A DNA stretch of 64,000 nt from Sulfobacillus thermotolerans (GCA_002951815.1 CP019454.1:806001-870000); one strand, 5' to 3'. Positions 40,295 through 49,446 are shown, counted from the first letter of the stretch. Numbers and translations: made by a program. The notes: generated by a model from the letters alone, not told the origin.

Positions 40295-41040
40295 CGTACA
40301 TCAATTCCTTCCTCTAAGAGAGATTGCTTGATTGTTCCCACGGTCGTCTGATTTTGATGCAGTAATGAGGCGAGCAACACCGCTTGTTGCCCCTCCCGAA
40401 TGGCTTCGGTTAAATGCTCGACGCGTCCGGCACCGCCCGATGCAATGATCGGACGTGACACGTGTTGACGGGCATAACGGAGCATAGGCAGGTCATAGCC
40501 ATTTTGTGTACCATCACGGTCAATGCTGGTCAATAAAAATTCCCCGGCGCCTAAGTCTTGGGCGCGCCGCATCCAATCTCCTAGTTCGTGCTCTGTGCGG
40601 GTACGTCCCCCGTGCACGTATACTTGATAGTGATCTTCTTCCCACTTTGCATCGATCGCTACAACAAGGCATTGCGAACCCCAACGGCGCGATACGTGGC
40701 TTAAAATTTCAGGATGTTCAATCCCGTACGTATTGATGGACACTTTGTCGGCTCCGTGTTCCAGTAGTTCTTCCACATGGCGGATGGACCGAATGCCTCC
40801 ACCTACGGTTAAGGGGATAGTTAAAACTTCCCGAGCTCGTTGAATAAGCGCTAAGCTTAATTCTTCCTCCTCTACCGTGGCGATGATGTCGAGCCAGACC
40901 AACTCATCCGCACCGTCGTCACAGTATTTGACGGCTAGCGCCACGGGGTCCCCGGCATCTTTTAGGTCTTGGAAGTGAACCCCTTTGACAACGCGCCCAT
41001 GTTTAACGTCTAGGCAGGGAATAATGCGTGGTTTGACCAT
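40282..41040 (-). CDS. hisF: Imidazole glycerol-phosphate synthase, cyclase subunit
   Basis: 252 residues from ATG 41040, the usual HisF start (MVKPRIIPCLDVKHG). TIM barrel with the catalytic Asp pair in IPCLDVKHGRVVKG and LLTSIDRDGTQNGYD. Uses ammonia from HisH to close the imidazole ring. AAGGGG lies about 11 bases upstream. Follows hisA directly. Confidence 0.95.
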   Translation of the reverse strand: MVKPRIIPCLDVKHGRVVKGVHFQDLKDAGDPVALAVKYCDDGADELVWLDIIATVEEEELSLALIQRAREVLTIPLTVGGGIRSIRHVEELLEHGADKVSINTYGIEHPEILSHVSRRWGSQCLVVAIDAKWEEDHYQVYVHGGRTRTEHELGDWMRRAQDLGAGEFLLTSIDRDGTQNGYDLPMLRYARQHVSRPIIASGGAGRVEHLTEAIREGQQAVLLASLLHQNQTTVGTIKQSLLEEGIDVRWPL

Positions 41041-41042
41041 CT

Positions 41043-41747
41043 TTAGAACACCCCTTTGCATTGGTGAAGATCAATTTGCCCAGAGACCCACGCTTTTCCG
41101 ATAACCGCACGTCCAATACCCATCGCCTCTAGCAGGGCGAGATCTTCCATATGGGCGATGCCTCCCCCGGCGCCAATTTCGCCTGGGTACTGCCCCGTTT
41201 CGCGCCAGAATGCAGGGTCTAGCCCAATAAGCGTCCCGTCTCGGGAGATGTCGGTAATATTACAAAGCGTAAAACCCATGTGATATAAGGTGAACCATTC
41301 TGTATCAGCGGCTAGACCGTTGGTGGTCCAGCCACGCAGCATAGCGCGACCGTCCTTGATGTCAATACTCGCAACCAGCTTATGCGGACCAAATTGATGG
41401 AGGAGGTCTTGGGCCCACGCTTTGTCTTCGATTAGGCGCGTTCCCAACACAACGCGGCATGCACCAGAATCCAGGGCCTTTTGAACCTGCTGGGTCTCGC
41501 GAAACCCACCACCCACTTCGACATCAATTCCTAAGCGAGCCATACGTTCCAACAGTGGCCACGCGGAAAAGGATCCGTCTTTGGCGCCCTTAAGGTCGAC
41601 TAAATGAATGCGCTTGGGGAGGGCATGATAACGCTCTTGAAAAAGTGCGAGGGGATCGTCGGTGTACGCGGTAACACGGTTATATGACCCGCGTTCTAAT
41701 CGCACCATCTGCCCATCAAACCAATCAACGGCTGGCCATATTTCCAT
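41043..41747 (-). CDS. hisA: ProFAR isomerase
   Basis: 234 residues. Half-barrel duplication related to HisF: IWPAVDWFDGQMVRLERG holds the first catalytic Asp, GGGFRE the phosphate site and ITDISRDGTLIGLD the second Asp. Isomerises the aminoaldose ProFAR to the ketose PRFAR. Overlaps hisH by 23 bases. Confidence 0.95.
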   Translation of the reverse strand: MEIWPAVDWFDGQMVRLERGSYNRVTAYTDDPLALFQERYHALPKRIHLVDLKGAKDGSFSAWPLLERMARLGIDVEVGGGFRETQQVQKALDSGACRVVLGTRLIEDKAWAQDLLHQFGPHKLVASIDIKDGRAMLRGWTTNGLAADTEWFTLYHMGFTLCNITDISRDGTLIGLDPAFWRETGQYPGEIGAGGGIAHMEDLALLEAMGIGRAVIGKAWVSGQIDLHQCKGVF

Positions 41748-42345
41748 AAGTTTCCACCACTTCTAAAAAGTTTTGTAACAATCTCGTACCGTTTGGACCA
41801 CTCAGTTCGGGATGAAATTGGACGCCATATAACGAGCCGGATTCAATGGCCACGGGGAAGCTCTCATAATAATCGGTGATGCCCCGTACAATGGCTGCTT
41901 CGTGTGGCTGAATGCGGTACGTATGCACAAAATAAAAAATGGGACGAACAATGTTATGCCATAAAAAAGGGTGATCGGTGACGGTGACATCATTCCACCC
42001 AATATGAGGCAACACAGGCGCTTGAAGACTTGGCACATTGCCCTTGAGCCACCCGAGTCCTTCGCCTCCCTCATCTCCTTGCTCAAAAAAGAGCTGCATG
42101 CCGAGACAAATGCCTAAAATCGGGGTGGATTGGGCGCGCAAATCCGTTAACCATGGCAATAGGCCATTATGGCGTAGACGGTTGACGACCTCTTCAAGGG
42201 ACCCCACTCCGGGAAAGATAACACCCTCCACCGGAACAATATCCGTTGTTTGGTGAATGACGTGAGGATTCTGTCCGAGACGGTGCAAAGCGGCTAGGAG
42301 GCTACCAAGATTGCCATTGCCGTAATCGATGACGGCCAATTCCAT
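41725..42345 (-). CDS. hisH: Imidazole glycerol-phosphate synthase, glutaminase subunit
   Basis: 206 residues. Class I glutamine amidotransferase: nucleophile Cys in GICLGMQLFFE, His and Glu in GVQFHPELSGPNG. Supplies ammonia to HisF. Its start directly follows the hisB stop. Confidence 0.95.
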   Translation of the reverse strand: MELAVIDYGNGNLGSLLAALHRLGQNPHVIHQTTDIVPVEGVIFPGVGSLEEVVNRLRHNGLLPWLTDLRAQSTPILGICLGMQLFFEQGDEGGEGLGWLKGNVPSLQAPVLPHIGWNDVTVTDHPFLWHNIVRPIFYFVHTYRIQPHEAAIVRGITDYYESFPVAIESGSLYGVQFHPELSGPNGTRLLQNFLEVVETYGNMASR

Positions 42346-42927
42346 TTACAACACCCCTTTAGTCGAGGGAATTCCCCACTCTGGATTAATCCGCACGGCT
42401 TCCCACAAGGCTTGCCCCAGCGCTTTAAAGGTCGCTTCGTAGACATGGTGCGCGTTATGGCCCGCTTGGCAAACCAAATGCAAGGTGATGCCACTATGGG
42501 CGGCAAAGGCCCGAAAAAATTCCGGCCAGACTTCGGCGTTAACGCCGTTGACCATCCGGTCAGGAAAGTCTCCTGAGAGATATAATTGGCCGCGGCCAGA
42601 GATATCGAGAGCACACAGTACCAACGCATCATCCATGGGCACGTACCGCTGACCATACCGGTAAATGCCGTGGCCATCCCCGACGGCTTCGCGTAGCACT
42701 TGACCCATAACAATCCCCACATCTTCTACAAGGTGATGGGGATCCACCTCGATGTCCCCGGTGGCTTGAATCTGCCATCGCGTATGTCCGTGCTTTCCCA
42801 TCGCCGTTAGAAAATGGGTAAACAGTGGGAGGTTCGTTGAAATTTCCAAGGGCCTATCGGTGTCAAGGTTGACAGCGACTACGACATCTGTTTCGAAGGT
42901 TTTGCGGTGTTTTTGGCTTTCTCTCAT
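42346..42927 (-). CDS. hisB: Imidazoleglycerol-phosphate dehydratase
   Basis: 193 residues, monofunctional HisB. Two half-repeats each carry metal-binding histidines: DPHHLVEDVGIVMG and CQAGHNAHHVYEATFKALG. No histidinol-phosphatase domain is attached, unlike the enteric fusion. ATGA overlap with hisD. Confidence 0.95.
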   Translation of the reverse strand: MRESQKHRKTFETDVVVAVNLDTDRPLEISTNLPLFTHFLTAMGKHGHTRWQIQATGDIEVDPHHLVEDVGIVMGQVLREAVGDGHGIYRYGQRYVPMDDALVLCALDISGRGQLYLSGDFPDRMVNGVNAEVWPEFFRAFAAHSGITLHLVCQAGHNAHHVYEATFKALGQALWEAVRINPEWGIPSTKGVL

Positions 42928-44147
42928 AACGGCACATCCTTGGATTGGCTACGCAAAGCGTGTCGGGTTTGGAGGGATTGTTCATGGAATTGCAGACCCT
43001 CCATGGCGGCAAGGACTTGGCCATAGGATAAATACGCATCAGGCATAGTCTCTTGCGCTTTAATAATCGACATCCGCCGCGTGAAAGTGCGAGTGGATAA
43101 TCCGGGCAAAAAGCGTCCGGTGCCTGCAGTCGGTAAGACGTGGCTAGGACCGGCCACGTAGTCACCTAGGGCTTGGCCCGCTAACCACCCCACGAATAAC
43201 GCACCGGCAGTACGGATTTGGGGGGCTAGGGCTTCAGCTTCTTTTCCAATCAGACCTAAGTGTTCAGGAGCTGTACGATTGGCAAACGCGACCGCTTCCC
43301 AAGGAGATGAGACGGTGATCCAGTCGATAGGACCTAAGGGCGCGTTACGGTGCATGGTGGCAGTGGTGACAACACGTTGCACCTCTGCCATTAACGGGGC
43401 ATCCCAGGAAACCATGTAGGCGTGTGCATCACGTGCATGTTCGGCTTGAGCCAGGAGGTCCATGGCCACAACCTCTGGCGGAGCGCCAGGGGATGCAATG
43501 ATGAGAACTTCTGACGGTCCCGCAATCACATCAATGCCGGTCACTTTGCGACGGAATAGCTCTTGTTTGGCTTCAGCAACATATTGGTTACCAGGCCCTG
43601 CAATTAAATCCACAGGGTCCAGAAGGCCGGCAAGCCCATACCCTAAGGCGGCGATAGCTTGGGCACCGCCTAATCTGACCACAGTTCGAATACCCAGCGC
43701 CTGCAGCGCATAAATCCAAACGGGGTCAGGATCTTGCGCCTTGGGGGCAATAGCGACCACGATGTCTTGAACGCCGGCCACTTGCGCAGGAATTGCCGTC
43801 ATGAAAAGACTGGAGATGAGGGGATATTGGCCATTGGGAACGTAGATTCCGACTCGCTCTAATGGCACCATGCGTTCCGTCAAAATTAAGCCAGGGGCTT
43901 GTTCCACCTGAATGTCATGCGGTTTAGTCGCTTCGTGAAAGGCACGGATTTGGGTGATAGCAAAATCCATGGCGTCTTTTTGTAAGGGGTCGATGGCTGC
44001 GGGGGGGAGCGTGGTAATGTCCCAAATGACCGCGTCTGGGGCTAGCTCAATGCCATCAAAACGGGCGGTGTATTCTAATGCTTTGGAAATGCCATTGTCG
44101 CGAATGTCGTCTAGAATTTGACGCACCGTAGCAGATACCGTGTCCAT
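42924..44147 (-). CDS. hisD: Histidinol dehydrogenase
   Basis: 407 residues, slightly short for the family (usually about 430). Oxidises histidinol to histidine in two NAD steps. Motifs: GPGNQYVAEAKQELF, IAGPSEVLI, LLAQAEHARDAHAY (metal-binding Gln and His), NRTAPEHLGLIG (catalytic Glu-His) and YVAGPSHVLPTAGTGRF. In-frame between hisG (31-base gap) and hisB (ATGA overlap). Confidence 0.95.
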   Translation of the reverse strand: MDTVSATVRQILDDIRDNGISKALEYTARFDGIELAPDAVIWDITTLPPAAIDPLQKDAMDFAITQIRAFHEATKPHDIQVEQAPGLILTERMVPLERVGIYVPNGQYPLISSLFMTAIPAQVAGVQDIVVAIAPKAQDPDPVWIYALQALGIRTVVRLGGAQAIAALGYGLAGLLDPVDLIAGPGNQYVAEAKQELFRRKVTGIDVIAGPSEVLIIASPGAPPEVVAMDLLAQAEHARDAHAYMVSWDAPLMAEVQRVVTTATMHRNAPLGPIDWITVSSPWEAVAFANRTAPEHLGLIGKEAEALAPQIRTAGALFVGWLAGQALGDYVAGPSHVLPTAGTGRFLPGLSTRTFTRRMSIIKAQETMPDAYLSYGQVLAAMEGLQFHEQSLQTRHALRSQSKDVPL

Positions 44148-44178
44148 GAGAAAGCCTCCTGATAAAGTGAAAGGTCGT

Positions 44179-44793
44179 TTACGGATTAAGCCTGTTTCTC
44201 AGCTGCTCGAGAGCTGGCTTTGTACGCCAGTGTGACGGGTTTGCAATCAAACGGGCGCTTGATTCCATGATTGTGGCGATTTCCACTAATTGGTGTTGGC
44301 GTAGAGTGCTCCCTGTGTCCACAATATCAACGATGTATGGTGCCAGTCCAATGACAGGTGCTAACTCGAGACTCCCGGACAAGGGAACAATTTCGACGGG
44401 GTGATGGTGGACGGCAAAATACGCCTGCGCGATTCGTTGGTATTTCGTGGCGATCCGGGTAGGACCGGCTGGCCACTGACGTTCTTTACCGGCCAAGACC
44501 ACACGGCACGTCGCAAAATGGAGGTCGGCCACTTGGATGATTTGCGCATTGGGATGTTCTTCGAGAACGTCGAGCCCGACAATGCCGAGATCAGCGATGC
44601 CCATAGCGACAAACGTCGGAATATCTCGCGCGCGGGCAATGAGCATTCCAGGCCGGGCCGCTTCAGGGGAGAACCAGAGTTTGCGTGATTCTTTGTCAAT
44701 AGGCCACGGGAGACCTTGCTGCTCCCACAATGTTTCAGCGCCCTCGAGGATTCGGCCTTTAGCAACTGCAACGGTCACGTTATCAAAGGTCAT
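44179..44793 (-). CDS. hisG: ATP phosphoribosyltransferase, short catalytic subunit
   Basis: 204 residues from ATG 44793, chosen because VTVAVAKGRILEGAETLWEQ is the family N-terminus; earlier in-frame starts lie deep in hisZ. It carries the phosphoribosyl site IVDIVDTGSTLRQHQL. The short HisG form lacks the C-terminal histidine-sensing domain and needs HisZ for activity. hisZ is the overlapping upstream gene (11-base overlap). Confidence 0.95.
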   Translation of the reverse strand: MTFDNVTVAVAKGRILEGAETLWEQQGLPWPIDKESRKLWFSPEAARPGMLIARARDIPTFVAMGIADLGIVGLDVLEEHPNAQIIQVADLHFATCRVVLAGKERQWPAGPTRIATKYQRIAQAYFAVHHHPVEIVPLSGSLELAPVIGLAPYIVDIVDTGSTLRQHQLVEIATIMESSARLIANPSHWRTKPALEQLRNRLNP

Positions 44794-45625
44794 GAGATTC
44801 TTGCTCCATTTCTTGCTGGACGGCTTGATACAGAGAGTCCAGATATAAGGTAAAGCCGACACCGTGCCATGTGCGACCATGCACGTCGGCCATGAAGCGG
44901 CCGCCATTTAATAGAGGTTGGCCAATATCTTTCAAATATAAAGAGAATACGAGGTCGGTGTAATAGGGCCAATTGCCGGTGAGCGATAAATCCCAGCGGG
45001 TAGCCATATGTTGGTCGATAGCATTTTGAAGCCGCGCTATATGGTCAAAATCCGCCTCGGGCAGCGTGTCTTGGAGTGCACGAACAAAGTCGTCATACGT
45101 CTTGGGTAACAACAAGCGCCGAGTTTTGGGCGAGGTGGGGGCTAACAGTGATTCCGCTTGGACGAGGTTGCCCGCACGCAAGGCATCACGAACGGAATGG
45201 CGCACGACAGGAAGGACGGCTTCAGCGGCCATGGCCTGATCCAGAAGGCCTAAGTGTCCCATCACCATCACCGTTTTCTCTGCGAGACGGGGCCACTGCT
45301 CAATGAGTTGCATAATGAGTTGCACCGCCATCAGTTCATGCTGGGGGCCGCCTTCTCCAAGAATTTCCACATCAACTGTTTCGGCCCAACGTCCGTGACC
45401 GGGGTCGTAGACAGGCCCAAGGGAAAACACTTTGAGGGGTAAATTGAGATGGCTTTCCGGAAACGAGCTTAAGAGTTCCAAGATGGATTGAGTATGGTCC
45501 TCACGATAATGACCGGATTGCGCCGGCGCCGTCGGCACCGGAAAAAAGCTTTGGGCTAAGAACTGATTGATGACCCTAATCATCAACGCGTATTCACTAC
45601 GGTTCTGTTTTAACCATTCGTCCAC
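44783..45625 (-). CDS. hisZ: ATP phosphoribosyltransferase regulatory subunit, short
   Basis: 280 residues, resembling the catalytic core of histidyl-tRNA synthetase as all HisZ proteins do (VFSLGPVYDPGHGRWAETVD, then EILGEGGPQHELMAVQLIMQ in the motif 2 region; GVGFTLYLDSLYQAV near the motif 3 position). About 100 residues shorter than many HisZ, with the N-terminal motif-1 part reduced. The identity rests mostly on its place directly before short hisG. GTG start with GAGGTG upstream. Confidence 0.75.
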   Translation of the reverse strand: MDEWLKQNRSEYALMIRVINQFLAQSFFPVPTAPAQSGHYREDHTQSILELLSSFPESHLNLPLKVFSLGPVYDPGHGRWAETVDVEILGEGGPQHELMAVQLIMQLIEQWPRLAEKTVMVMGHLGLLDQAMAAEAVLPVVRHSVRDALRAGNLVQAESLLAPTSPKTRRLLLPKTYDDFVRALQDTLPEADFDHIARLQNAIDQHMATRWDLSLTGNWPYYTDLVFSLYLKDIGQPLLNGGRFMADVHGRTWHGVGFTLYLDSLYQAVQQEMEQESHDL

Positions 45626-45699
45626 CCTAGCACCTCATTACATTAGCGATTCAGCGAACTAAAGTACTTGTAAGACAATAGCCAACTTTAGACGATTTG

Positions 45700-46794
45700 T
45701 CAACCCCGGCCAATGGCGTCAAACGCGGCAAAGAATTGTTCTAGGATGGGAATGGGCGCTACAGTTACCCGCAGATGATGAGGAAGTCCCCAGGCGCTGG
45801 CTGGGCGTGTAATGAATCCCGCCTGTTCCAATTTAGCAGCCCACACACGCGCATCAGATTTCAGATCGACCGTGACGAAGTTAGCATACGATGGCCAAAA
45901 CGAATAGCCGCGCGTTTGCCATTGCCTGGCCATGTATTGCCTGGCTGTTATCGTTTCCGATAAGACATTCTGGATGTAGGTTTGATCTTCAAGCGCGGCT
46001 TGGGCAGCGCTTAATGCCACCCGATTGACAGAGAAAGGCTGTCGAGCGGTTTTCAAAGGGCTAATAATATAATCAGGGGCGGCAGCCCAGCCAATGCGAA
46101 GGCCGGCTAATGCATAGATTTTGGAAAGGGTTCGCACCATAATAACGGGATGGCCTTTGGCGATCGATTCTTGAGCTTGTAAATGCTCTGTATGGTTGGC
46201 AAATTCAACGTAGGCTTGGTCTAGCACCACTAAGATGTTATCCGGCAATGCGGCCAGAAAAGATTCCCATGCGGTATGTTTAATAATCCCTCCCGTGGGG
46301 TTGTTGGGGGTGCAAAGAAAAATGATGCGAGTTCTATCAGTCACTTGATTCAAGACATCTTCGAGGTCGACGGCTCCCTCAGGTGTCAACTGGGCTGTAA
46401 CACCCCGGGCTCCTGTCATCAAGGTTCCGTGTCGATAGGCCGAAAAGCTTGGAACAGGATAGATGACTTCATCGTTGGCCCCTGCGTAGGTGACCGTAAT
46501 CAGTTCCAACAACTCGTCGGCGCCATTTCCCACAATAAGCTGGGTCGGTGCGAAGTGGTGAATGCGGCCTAACGTTTCATAAAGGCTCGCCGGGTCGCTT
46601 TCAGGATAAAATGTCAAGCCTGAAGCCACCGCCTGTTGAGCGGCTTCGATGGCGCGTGGAGAAGGTCCCCATAAACTCTCATTGGATGATAATTTGACGA
46701 GGGTGGATATGCCGGTGTCTTTCATGACGGACTCAATGGAACGGCCGGGAACATAAGGATTTAGTTGCTTAATGCTAGGTTTGGGTGCAATCAC
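45700..46794 (-). CDS. hisC: Histidinol-phosphate aminotransferase
   Basis: 364 residues from GTG 46794, which follows GAGGGG by seven bases; ATG 46818 is an alternative without a good ribosome site. PLP aminotransferase fold I: KLSSNESLWGPSPRA opening, CTPNNPTGG, and the PLP Lys in VRTLSKIYALAGLRIGWA with the conserved Arg. Opens the his operon, 74 bases before hisZ. Its leader holds an imperfect hairpin near 46849-46883, but no T-box sequence or His-codon leader peptide was recognised. Confidence 0.92.
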   Translation of the reverse strand: MIAPKPSIKQLNPYVPGRSIESVMKDTGISTLVKLSSNESLWGPSPRAIEAAQQAVASGLTFYPESDPASLYETLGRIHHFAPTQLIVGNGADELLELITVTYAGANDEVIYPVPSFSAYRHGTLMTGARGVTAQLTPEGAVDLEDVLNQVTDRTRIIFLCTPNNPTGGIIKHTAWESFLAALPDNILVVLDQAYVEFANHTEHLQAQESIAKGHPVIMVRTLSKIYALAGLRIGWAAAPDYIISPLKTARQPFSVNRVALSAAQAALEDQTYIQNVLSETITARQYMARQWQTRGYSFWPSYANFVTVDLKSDARVWAAKLEQAGFITRPASAWGLPHHLRVTVAPIPILEQFFAAFDAIGRG

Positions 46795-47010
46795 TGCACT
46801 ACCCCTCTTTCTGCCCATGAATTGGGCAAGCTTTCTCAGGAGGCAAGAGGACTGTTCCTGATATTTATTTCAGAATAGTCCTAGTAGCCCCTTGGGGGCA
46901 AGTTGTCCAAATTCTGTTATACTAATAGGGGCCAATAATGCCAAGAACTACAAACGATGGCGGCTAACGGCATGGACTGCGAAACTTCTTAAACGACAGG
47001 AGGATGTTGA

Positions 47011-47610
47011 ATGGCAGAGGAGCGTAAATACCGCGACCTTAAAGAGAGCTGCTTAAGCATGGAAGGCATCAGCAAAGAAGAAATTGAGCAGCATTACGGG
47101 ATTTTGTATAAAGGATATGTTAACAAGCTAAACGAAATTCGAAACAAGATGGAATCGGTCGACCTGTCTACCGCGAACCAATCTTACAGTGAATTGCGGG
47201 CGTTGAAGACCGAGGAAAGCTTTTGCCTTAACGGGTCAAAATTGCACGAATGGTATTTTGACAATATGGGAGGTAAAGGCGGCGAACCAACGGGGCGTGC
47301 CAAAGAATTAATTGATCGGGACTTTGGCTCGTTTCAAAAATTTGAAGCGGAATTCAAAGCAACAGGGTTAGCCGTGCGCGGATGGGTTGTGCTAGCCTAT
47401 GACCTCGATGATGAAAAATTGCACATCGTCGGTCAAGATGCGCACAACGTGGGTGTGCCATGGGGAGCCTATCCCTTGTTTGTGATGGACGTGTATGAGC
47501 ACTCGTACGGGCTAGATTATGGGGTGAAGCGCGCACCTTACATAGACGCATTCATGAAGAATGTCGACTGGGATGAGGTTAACGCGCGTTTAGCCAAATA
47601 TCACATCTAA
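47011..47610 (+). CDS. Fe/Mn-type superoxide dismutase, divergent
   Basis: 199 residues. The four metal ligands align as His28 (EQHYGILYKGYVNKLN), His79 (GSKLHEWYFDNMGG), Asp160 and His164 (MDVYEHSYGLDYG). Tyr36 of the active-site gateway is kept, but the second conserved His (His30 of E. coli MnSOD) is Leu32. The second-shell region reads GQDAHN, with a His often seen in archaeal and cambialistic enzymes. The N-terminus lacks the usual LPYAYDAL segment. It should convert superoxide to oxygen and peroxide; metal preference is uncertain. ATG after GGAGGA, with a strong terminator downstream. Confidence 0.85.
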   Translation: MAEERKYRDLKESCLSMEGISKEEIEQHYGILYKGYVNKLNEIRNKMESVDLSTANQSYSELRALKTEESFCLNGSKLHEWYFDNMGGKGGEPTGRAKELIDRDFGSFQKFEAEFKATGLAVRGWVVLAYDLDDEKLHIVGQDAHNVGVPWGAYPLFVMDVYEHSYGLDYGVKRAPYIDAFMKNVDWDEVNARLAKYHI

Positions 47611-47624
47611 AAGAGAACCAACGA

Positions 47625-47660
47625 AACAGGCCCAGAAGAAGCGATTCTGGGCCTGTTTTT
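47625..47660 (+). terminator. Rho-independent terminator of the superoxide dismutase gene
   Basis: Perfect 13-bp stem AACAGGCCCAGAA / TTCTGGGCCTGTT with a 7-base loop ending in a T-run. Confidence 0.92.
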
Positions 47661-47730
47661 GCATAAGGATAGGACCTCAGGGCATAGTAAAGAGGTCTGT
47701 AAGATTTGAGCAAAAAGCTTACAAGCTGTA

Positions 47731-47760
47731 TTGACATACCGGCAGATACATTCATATACT
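47731..47760 (+). promoter_or_regulatory. Promoter of glnA
   Basis: Consensus TTGACA (47731-47736), 18-base spacer, TATACT (47755-47760). Leaves a leader of about 60 bases before the GTG start. A second TTGACA at about 47770 overlaps the expected transcript start; no GlnR-type TGTNAN7TNACA palindrome was evident. Confidence 0.75.
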
Positions 47761-47826
47761 TAACAACGTATTGACATGTGTTCCGTCAAAGAGAACATTT
47801 CTTGTAAATTTAGAGGGGGATTTCAG

Positions 47827-49248
47827 GTGAAAGCTGAGGACGTGTTGCGCACCATCCGTGAAAAGCAAATTGAAATGATAGATGTGCATATTATTGACAT
47901 GCCAGGAATTTGGCAACATGTAACGATTCCCGTGAGTGAAGTAGACGAAGAGACCTTTTCTCATGGCATTCCCTTTGACGGGTCCAGTATAAGAGGGTTC
48001 CGCGGCATTGAAGAAAGCGACATGCTCATGGTGCCCGATCCGGACACGGCGGTGATTGACCCGTTTGCACCTGTCCCCACGCTTAGCCTTGTGGCCGATG
48101 TGTACGATCCGAAACATGTCGCATATCAAAGAGATCCCCGGCGTGTCGCACAAAATGCGGAAGCATACTTAAAGGCTTCAGGCATTGCGGATACATCTTT
48201 TTGGGGGCCAGAACTGGAGTTTTTCATCTTTGATAGCGTACGCTATATCAATCAAGGGCATCATGCCGCTTACATGGTGGACTCGGGGGAAGGATTTTGG
48301 AATTCGTTTCAGGAAGGTAGTCTAGGCCACACCATTCGCACTAAAGAAGGCTATTTCCCCGTTCCGCCTCTAGACAGCACGGCCGCTTTGCGTACAGCGA
48401 TGGTGAAAGCGTTACAAAGCGTGGGAATTCGTGTGGAAATGCACCATCATGAGGTGGCGACAGCGGGCCAGGGAGAAATTGATTTACGGTTCAATACCCT
48501 AACAAAGCAGGCGGACACCGTGATGATGTACAAATATGTGGTCCGTAATGTGGCCCAGCAGCACGGCAAGACGGTCACCTTCATGCCCAAGCCCATATTC
48601 GGGGACAACGGCAATGGGATGCATGTCCACCAGTCTTTATGGAAAGATGGAAAGCCGTTGTTTTATGCCGAGGAGCCCGACGCATACGCGCATATGTCAC
48701 CATTGGCGTTAAGTTATATTGCCGGCGTGCTCAAGCATGCCAGGGCTCTGTTAGCCTTCACTAATCCCTCTACCAACAGTTACCGTCGTCTAGTGCCGGG
48801 CTACGAGGCGCCTGTGAACATTGTGTTCTCGCATGGTAACCGTTCTGCAGCTATTCGTATCCCCGTCAACAACAATGCGAAAGCCAGTCGGATTGAGTTC
48901 CGCACTCCTGACGCCACATCCAATCCGTATTTGGCGTTCGCCGCTTTGCTAATGGCTGGCCTTGATGGTATTCGTAAAGGCTTGGATCCGGTGAAGGAAG
49001 GCTTCGGTCCCATGGATAAGAATATCTATGCACTCAGCGCGGCCGAATTGGCGACGATCCAAAGTGTTCCAGGATCTCTGGGCGAATCTCTTGATGCCTT
49101 GGAGCAAGACCACGAATTCTTGCTGCAAGGGGATGTCTTCAGTGAGGATTTAATCCGCACGTGGATTGATTACAAGCGAGCCAATGAAGTAGATGCGGTG
49201 AATCTTCGTCCTCATCCCATGGAGTTCGAATTGTATTTCAATAGTTAA
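47827..49248 (+). CDS. glnA: Glutamine synthetase type I
   Basis: 473 residues from GTG 47827 with GAGGGGG seven bases upstream; an earlier in-frame ATG has no ribosome site. Joins ammonia and glutamate using ATP. Motifs: FDGSSIRGF, FWGPELEFFIFD (metal Glu), NGNGMHVHQSLWKDG (metal His and ATP), VPGYEAPVNIVFSHGNRSAA with the substrate Arg, and IEFRTPDATSNPYLAFAAL. The length and KNIYALSAAE near the tail are closer to the GSI-beta length class, whose Tyr can be adenylylated; whether that control exists here is unknown. Monocistronic, with its own promoter and terminator. Confidence 0.95.
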   Translation: MKAEDVLRTIREKQIEMIDVHIIDMPGIWQHVTIPVSEVDEETFSHGIPFDGSSIRGFRGIEESDMLMVPDPDTAVIDPFAPVPTLSLVADVYDPKHVAYQRDPRRVAQNAEAYLKASGIADTSFWGPELEFFIFDSVRYINQGHHAAYMVDSGEGFWNSFQEGSLGHTIRTKEGYFPVPPLDSTAALRTAMVKALQSVGIRVEMHHHEVATAGQGEIDLRFNTLTKQADTVMMYKYVVRNVAQQHGKTVTFMPKPIFGDNGNGMHVHQSLWKDGKPLFYAEEPDAYAHMSPLALSYIAGVLKHARALLAFTNPSTNSYRRLVPGYEAPVNIVFSHGNRSAAIRIPVNNNAKASRIEFRTPDATSNPYLAFAALLMAGLDGIRKGLDPVKEGFGPMDKNIYALSAAELATIQSVPGSLGESLDALEQDHEFLLQGDVFSEDLIRTWIDYKRANEVDAVNLRPHPMEFELYFNS

Positions 49249-49265
49249 GGGTATCGCTGTGTTGA

Positions 49266-49296
49266 GGGTCGAGCGAAATGGCTCGGCCCTGTTTTT
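49266..49296 (+). terminator. Rho-independent terminator of glnA
   Basis: 9-bp stem GGGTCGAGC / GCTCGGCCC with a 6-base loop, followed by TGTTTTT. Confidence 0.9.
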
Positions 49297-49310
49297 AATT
49301 TCATGGGGGA

Positions 49311-49339
49311 TTGAAGTGCTTGCGCAAAGGTGCTATACT
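49311..49339 (+). promoter_or_regulatory. Promoter of tRNA-Leu
   Basis: TTGAAG (49311-49316), 17-base spacer, TATACT (49334-49339), 12 bases before the mature tRNA. Independent of the glnA transcript. Confidence 0.8.
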
Positions 49340-49351
49340 AGCAATGTCGCT

Positions 49352-49438
49352 GCCGGAGTGGCGGAATTGGCAGACGCGTGCGACTCAAAATCGTATGAGG
49401 TTACCCTCGTGCCGGTTCAAGTCCGGCCTTCGGCACCA
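49352..49438 (+). tRNA. tRNA-Leu (anticodon CAA)
   Basis: 87 bases including an encoded CCA. Acceptor GCCGGAG / CTTCGGC, anticodon loop CTCAAAA (CAA, reads TTG), a long variable arm as required for Leu, and T-arm GCCGGTTCAAGTCCGGC. Has its own promoter and terminator. Confidence 0.95.
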
Positions 49439-49446
49439 AGTTTTCT

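Noticed and set aside
46795-47010. T-box or His leader peptide controlling hisC
   Set aside because: An imperfect hairpin (about 46849-46883) exists, but no T-box consensus and no run of His codons was found.
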